Shown here: piece by piece, positions 7,095-9,959 of the stretch
Layout: every line of letters starts with the position of its first letter
How positions within the stretch are numbered: position 1 is the first letter of the stretch
Assembly (NCBI GenBank): GCA_021793935.1
Contig: JAJYRV010000005.1
Location: 1-9,959, forward strand
Length of the DNA stretch: 9,959 bases
Direction: 5' to 3'
Source of the DNA: Actinomycetes bacterium
GTDB taxonomy: Bacteria; Actinomycetota; Actinomycetes; Actinomycetales; Beutenbergiaceae
Position numbers and translations under genes: made by a program
Notes under the pieces: model-generated
The model's database searches: none
Told to the model about the DNA's origin: nothing
Seen by the model: the letters and a program-made list of their open reading frames with translations, nothing else

Positions 7095-7123
7095 GCGCGG
7101 TGCGCAGGTTTCGCGCACCGCGC
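7095..7123 (-). promoter_or_regulatory. Intercistronic hairpin between uricase and permease
   Basis: GCGCGGTGCGC (7095-7105) and its exact complement (7113-7123) form an 11-bp perfect stem with a 7-nt loop, inside the 71-bp gap after the uricase TAA. On the transcribed strand it is not followed by a T-run, so full termination is unlikely. It could act as a partial terminator or as an RNA-stabilising or processing element that lowers permease expression relative to the enzymes. Confidence 0.55.
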
Positions 7124-7146
7124 CTCTGGGTTATTACTTTTGGTGT

Positions 7147-8079
7147 TTATGTGAAGGAGGGAACGGTGTTCCAGGCGGCGGGGTTCGGCGTGGTCCCCTT
7201 GCGCACGACCTCGCTGGTGATGTCCCCGTAGGGGCGGTCGGCGGCGTAGAACACGACGTTTGGGTTGTCCTGGCCGAAGCGGGAGAGGTCCTCCACGAAG
7301 TGGTGGTTGTTCGGGCACTGCATCCGGATCGTGTTGATCTCGGGCACTTCGTCGATGATGCGCGAGGAGATCGCCCACATCGTCTGCTGCAGGGCCTTGG
7401 AGAACTGCTCGGCGAACACCTCCAGGGTCACCTGGCGGACCTTGGCGAACACGGCGTCGAAATCGACCTCGGTGGTGTTGTACTCCCACCAGGCCGAGAC
7501 GTCGGTGGACATGATCCGGTCGGTCGTCTCGGGCAGCGTGGTGTGCTTGCACTTGGGGTACCCCACGAACGCGGAGCCCGATGACTTGAGAACGGTGAGT
7601 TCCTTGAGCCCGGAGACGATCGTGAAGTCGTCCTCGACGGCCTGCACCACGGTGTAGCGCTCCTCCTTGCCCTTGCGCACGAAGGAGAAGTCGTGGGGGC
7701 CGTTGCCGGTGACGATGCGCTCCCATTCCACCGCCATGACCTCCCAGCGCCCGCCCTTGACAATCTCGGAGTAGTTCTCGCGCATGTAGCGGCCGAACTT
7801 CAGACCGAATTCCTCGGGGGCACCCATGCCGTCGCGGGCGAGGGAGAAGGTGAGGTTCTTCTGGGTGTCGGTGGCGATACAGGTGGCGTTGTCCCCGTGA
7901 GTGTAGATGCGGTCGAGGTCCCCGCGGATCGCGGAGCTAACCGTGTAGTCGCGAAGGTGATGGACCGACCCCTCGCGTTCTACGGTGACGACGTGGACCT
8001 CGCCTTTTCCGTGGGAGGCGCGGTACATCTGCGCGTGCTCGCTGGGGAGCTCCTTGGGAGTTACGTCAACTTCAGTCAT
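7147..8079 (-). CDS. pucL: Urate oxidase (uricase)
   Basis: Cofactor-free uricase oxidises urate with O2 to 5-hydroxyisourate and H2O2. The 310-residue protein is of typical length and carries two tandem T-fold domains. Visible family features are YTHGDNATCIATDTQKN (59-75, with the Thr-Asp pair of the active site), LTVLKSSGSAFVGY (161-174), TTLPETTDRIMSTDV (180-194, active-site Arg 188), LQQTMW (230-235, substrate Gln) and PNNHHFVEDL (256-265, Asn-x-His motif). No signal peptide or membrane segment is seen, so it should be cytosolic. ATG 8079 has AAAGGA (8088-8093) 8 nt upstream and lies 14 bp after uraH. It is third in the operon, and its product feeds UraH and then UraD. Product H2O2 makes the nearby peroxiredoxin gene notable. 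Confidence 0.96.
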   Translation of the reverse strand: MTEVDVTPKELPSEHAQMYRASHGKGEVHVVTVEREGSVHHLRDYTVSSAIRGDLDRIYTHGDNATCIATDTQKNLTFSLARDGMGAPEEFGLKFGRYMRENYSEIVKGGRWEVMAVEWERIVTGNGPHDFSFVRKGKEERYTVVQAVEDDFTIVSGLKELTVLKSSGSAFVGYPKCKHTTLPETTDRIMSTDVSAWWEYNTTEVDFDAVFAKVRQVTLEVFAEQFSKALQQTMWAISSRIIDEVPEINTIRMQCPNNHHFVEDLSRFGQDNPNVVFYAADRPYGDITSEVVRKGTTPNPAAWNTVPSFT

Positions 8080-8093
8080 GAGGGTATTCCTTT

Positions 8094-8429
8094 CTAGCTT
8101 CCTCGGTAGGTGGAAAATGCGAATGGGCTGAGCAGGATCGGCACGTGGTAGTGCTTCTCGCTGGCATCGATCACGAAGGTGATCGTGACCTCCGGGTAGA
8201 AGGTCGGCGTGTTCGTCTTAGCGAAGTAGCCACCGGTGTCGAAGGTGATCCGGTAGGTACCGCTGGGCAGAGTCTCCGGGCCGAGATCACCGATCCGGCC
8301 GTCGTCGTTGGTCGTTCCACTCGCGACGTGGGACCACTCGGCGTCCAAGCGTTCGAGCACGACGTCGATTCCCGCCGCAGGGCGACCGGCGACGGAGTCG
8401 AGCACGTGGGTGGTAATGAAGGAAACCAT
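8094..8429 (-). CDS. uraH: 5-hydroxyisourate hydrolase (transthyretin-like)
   Basis: The enzyme hydrolyses 5-hydroxyisourate to OHCU, the second step of urate breakdown. The protein has 111 residues, the usual length, and all signature parts: TTHVLD at the N-terminus (His 8), GTTNDDGR (38-45, Arg 45), TFYPEVTITF (76-85), KHYHVPILLSPF (92-103, His 93 and His 95) and the C-terminal YRGS (108-111) that completes the tetramer active site. The ATG follows the uraD TAA directly (TAAATG), so translation is probably coupled. AAAGGA at 8442-8447 lies 12 nt upstream inside the end of uraD, a little far for a normal ribosome-binding site. Confidence 0.96.
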   Translation of the reverse strand: MVSFITTHVLDSVAGRPAAGIDVVLERLDAEWSHVASGTTNDDGRIGDLGPETLPSGTYRITFDTGGYFAKTNTPTFYPEVTITFVIDASEKHYHVPILLSPFAFSTYRGS

Positions 8430-8921
8430 TTAGGAGACCATTCCTTTCAGCCGCAGTGCGGCGATCTGCCGGAGCTGGTCGGCGGCAATCAGGCGTTCCT
8501 GCTCCGGAGTATTGTTCATCCGCTCCTCGAGGGACTGGAGGATCTCCTCAGCGCTCCGCCCAGCGGCGCGAATGAGGAACACGAAGCCGAATTTCTCTTC
8601 GTAAGCGGCGTTGCCAGCATCGAGGCGACGCTGGATGTCATCATCGATCCCGAGCCGGGCCTGCTCGGCTCGGCTCATCTTCGCGTCGGCGTCCTCGCCC
8701 TTGGCGCGTTCACCGATCCGCGGATGGCGCTTGAGCGCCGAGTCGATCTCTGCGTGCGTCCACGGATTCGCGCACTCCTCGGTCGCCGCCGTCAGCGCGT
8801 CGACCGATGTGTACGGCCTGGCCGAGGCGATCTCGTCGGCCCAGCGCTCCACGTGCGCGCAGGACAGCAGGATCTGGACCGCCTCTGAATGCTCGAGGTT
8901 GTTGAATTCCGACAGCTCCAT
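8430..8921 (-). CDS. uraD: 2-oxo-4-hydroxy-4-carboxy-5-ureidoimidazoline (OHCU) decarboxylase
   Basis: The enzyme decarboxylates OHCU stereospecifically to S-allantoin, the third step of urate breakdown. The 163-residue all-helical protein shows the family motifs HPRIGE (66-71, with the catalytic His), SRAEQARLG (83-91, Glu-Gln pair) and KFGFVFLIRAAGRS (110-123). Length is typical for the stand-alone form. ATG 8921 has an AAAGGTGAG-type ribosome-binding site just upstream. It is the first gene of the uraD-uraH-uricase-permease operon and has a roughly 108-nt leader if the promoter at 9036-9064 is used. That leader holds two candidate operator palindromes. The gene order does not follow the order of reactions, which is common. 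Confidence 0.95.
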   Translation of the reverse strand: MELSEFNNLEHSEAVQILLSCAHVERWADEIASARPYTSVDALTAATEECANPWTHAEIDSALKRHPRIGERAKGEDADAKMSRAEQARLGIDDDIQRRLDAGNAAYEEKFGFVFLIRAAGRSAEEILQSLEERMNNTPEQERLIAADQLRQIAALRLKGMVS

Positions 8922-9001
8922 TGCTCACCTTTCCGATTTCGCGCGCCCGGGTGGACGCGTCTGACGCCCCCTGAACGTGCTACACCGGTGAACCGGAGAG
9001 T

Positions 9002-9016
9002 TTCCGACAGGTGGAA
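9002..9016. promoter_or_regulatory. Candidate operator upstream of uraD (TTC-N9-GAA)
   Basis: TTCCGACAGGTGGAA lies within the longer inverted repeat TTTCC-N7-GGAAA (9001-9017). It matches the hyi site (179-193) at 10 of 15 positions and has the same half-site spacing as the iclR operator. It sits just downstream of the predicted start of transcription, where a bound repressor could block elongation. Confidence 0.45.
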
Positions 9017-9023
9017 AACTATT

Positions 9024-9036
9024 TCTACTATGTAGA
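9024..9036. promoter_or_regulatory. 13-bp palindrome over the uraD transcription start region
   Basis: TCTAC-TAT-GTAGA has perfect 5-bp arms. It touches the predicted -10 (9036-9041) and spans the likely start of transcription (about 9029). It does not resemble the TTC-N9-GAA sites, so a second regulator is possible. At this length a chance palindrome cannot be excluded. Confidence 0.35.
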
Positions 9037-9064
9037 CTTTATGGGTAATCTTTGCTGCTGTCAA
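9036..9064 (-). promoter_or_regulatory. Promoter of the uraD-uraH-uricase-permease operon
   Basis: On the minus strand a perfect TTGACA -35 (9059-9064) is followed by a 17-nt spacer and TAAAGT (9036-9041), a 4-of-6 match to the -10 box. It is the best promoter in the window and is well placed to drive the urate operon. The rest of the 265-bp gap (8922-9186) holds the operator candidates, the terminator at 9144-9171 and GC-rich sequence with no believable gene. Confidence 0.6.
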
Positions 9065-9143
9065 GCGGCACGGGAACGCACGCCCGGCTGCGTGAGAATC
9101 TACCGCACGCGCACCTACGGCGGCAGAGGCGGGCATACACAAA

Positions 9144-9171
9144 GCGGGACCCAGCGCGTGCCGGGTCCCGC
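9144..9171 (-). terminator. Terminator after the aceB-bcp operon
   Basis: GCGGGACCC (9144-9152) pairs perfectly with GGGTCCCGC (9163-9171) around a 10-nt loop, 16 bp past the bcp stop codon. On the transcribed minus strand the stem is followed by TTTGTGT, a short T-rich run, as in an intrinsic terminator. It separates bcp transcription from the uraD promoter. Confidence 0.65.
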
Positions 9172-9186
9172 GTGCGCAGAAGCGCT

Positions 9187-9660
9187 CTAGCCTACGAGCT
9201 CCTCGCGGAGCCGGGCGACGTGCCCCTCGGCAGCCACGTTGTATTGCGCGAGGGTGATCGCTCCATCGGGGTTGACCACGAAGGTCGAGCGCAGCACCCC
9301 TTCGAAGGTGTTGCCGTTGATCGTCTTCTCGCCCCAGCTCCCCCACGCGCGGGCGACCTGCGCGCCGTCGTCGGAGAGGAGTGGGAACGTGAGCTGCTCA
9401 TCGGCGGCGAACTTCTCAAGGTCCGCGAGCGGGTCGGCGGAGATCCCCACGACCGTGTATCCCGCCCCGACGAGCGAGGCGAGGTTGTCGCGAAAGTCGC
9501 AGGCCTCGGTGGTGCACCCCGGGGTCGCGGCCTTGGGGTAGAAGTAGACGATGACGCCCTTGTCCGCCTGCGCGCGAAGTTCGGCGAGCGCGACCTCCTT
9601 GCCCTCGTGCGAGGGCAGCGTGAAGTCGGGGGCGGGTTGGCCAGTGTGCAGTTGGGCCAT
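9187..9660 (-). CDS. bcp: Peroxiredoxin, Bcp/PrxQ type (thiol peroxidase)
   Basis: The protein reduces H2O2 and organic peroxides using thioredoxin-like electron donors. It has 157 residues, typical of Bcp, with an AhpC/TSA thioredoxin fold. YPKAATPGCTTEACDFRD (41-58) holds the Thr 46/peroxidatic Cys 49 motif and the resolving Cys 54 five residues later, the atypical 2-Cys PrxQ arrangement. Arg 124 in LRSTFVV completes the site. Its ATG (9658-9660) overlaps the malate synthase TGA (9660-9662) by one base, and GAGGA (9668-9672) lies 7 nt upstream, so the two genes are cotranscribed. Being next to an operon whose uricase makes H2O2, a protective role during urate use is plausible, though this is inference. 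A hairpin terminator follows. Confidence 0.94.
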   Translation of the reverse strand: MAQLHTGQPAPDFTLPSHEGKEVALAELRAQADKGVIVYFYPKAATPGCTTEACDFRDNLASLVGAGYTVVGISADPLADLEKFAADEQLTFPLLSDDGAQVARAWGSWGEKTINGNTFEGVLRSTFVVNPDGAITLAQYNVAAEGHVARLREELVG

Positions 9661-9959
9661 CAGTTCATCCTCTCGTAGGCGGGCAGGGTGAGGAAGTCGA
9701 CGTACTCATCCGCGATAGCGACGTCGAGGAACGTCGCCTTGGCGTCCTCGTAGTCCGCCTGGTCGCCCGGCAGTTTCGCAACCTCCTCATCCGCGATCTT
9801 CCGCACGAGCTCCGCGGTGACGACTTCGCCGGTGTCGGCGAGAGTGATCTCGTTGTGGAGCCACTGCCAGATCTGGGAGCGAGAAATCTCTGCCGTCGCG
9901 GCGTCCTCCATGAGGTTGAAGATCGCGACGGCGCCGAGCCCGGCGAGCCATGCGCGCAG
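9660..9959 (-). CDS. aceB: Malate synthase A, C-terminal fragment (runs off the right edge)
   Basis: The last 99 codons are present. The frame starts at the window edge with LRAWLAGLGAVAIFNLMEDA and continues ATAEISRSQIWQWLHNEITL, the characteristic C-terminal plug region of malate synthase A, ending VDFLTLPAYERMN. The enzyme condenses glyoxylate with acetyl-CoA to malate. The active-site barrel lies outside the window, so intactness cannot be judged. Its TGA overlaps the bcp start by one base. With the malic enzyme it completes a glyoxylate-to-pyruvate route fed by allantoin breakdown or by the glyoxylate shunt. Isocitrate lyase is not visible here. Confidence 0.92.
   Translation of the reverse strand: MRAWLAGLGAVAIFNLMEDAATAEISRSQIWQWLHNEITLADTGEVVTAELVRKIADEEVAKLPGDQADYEDAKATFLDVAIADEYVDFLTLPAYERMN

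Noticed and set aside
7076..7726. In-frame upstream extension of the permease gene
   Set aside because: It reads through uricase in another frame and has no membrane or family similarity. ATG 7075 has its own ribosome-binding site and a proper NCS2 start.
8983..8990. CACCGGTG palindrome in the uraD leader
   Set aside because: An 8-bp palindrome in GC-rich DNA is common by chance and is not repeated in the other promoters.

Overview
The window looks like chromosomal DNA of a high-GC Gram-positive bacterium (Actinomycetota, possibly Micrococcales). It is GC-rich with strong third-position GC bias, tightly packed genes and purine-rich ribosome-binding sites, and its proteins resemble actinobacterial families. 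Species cannot be told from the sequence. I see no mobile element, CRISPR array, tRNA or rRNA.

Layout, left to right. (a) 1-103, minus: the first 34 codons of a hydroxypyruvate isomerase-like gene (hyi) that runs off the left edge. (b) 104-364: divergent promoter region with a 10-bp direct repeat. (c) 365-1843, plus: a glutamate-cysteine ligase-family (GCS2) protein. (d) 4565-1885, minus: an ACT-domain malic enzyme and, coupled to it by a 4-bp GTGA overlap, a CitE/HpcH-like aldolase-fold protein. (e) 4566-4704: a compact divergent control region with two overlapping palindromes. (f) 4705-5463, plus: an IclR-family regulator, ending at a strong hairpin that it shares with the convergent operon. 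(g) 8921-5510, minus: a urate operon in the order uraD (OHCU decarboxylase), uraH (5-hydroxyisourate hydrolase), urate oxidase, NCS2 purine permease. (h) 8922-9186: its promoter region and the terminator of the upstream operon. (i) 9959-9187, minus: the last 99 codons of malate synthase (aceB) overlapping a Bcp-type peroxiredoxin gene.

Read together, the genes describe import of urate or xanthine, oxidation of urate to 5-hydroxyisourate, and conversion through OHCU to S-allantoin. After allantoin breakdown outside the window, glyoxylate can be used in two ways. One is condensation with acetyl-CoA by malate synthase, then malate to pyruvate by malic enzyme. The other is the glyoxylate carboligase/tartronate semialdehyde (glycerate) branch, signalled by hyi. 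Uricase makes H2O2, so the nearby peroxiredoxin is a plausible detoxifier. The IclR protein is a plausible AllR-type repressor of the locus.

The most interesting non-coding signal is a TTC-N9-GAA motif in the promoter regions of hyi, of the malic enzyme/iclR pair and of uraD, which suggests one regulon. The least understood proteins are the CitE-like protein coupled to malic enzyme and the GCS2-family protein.
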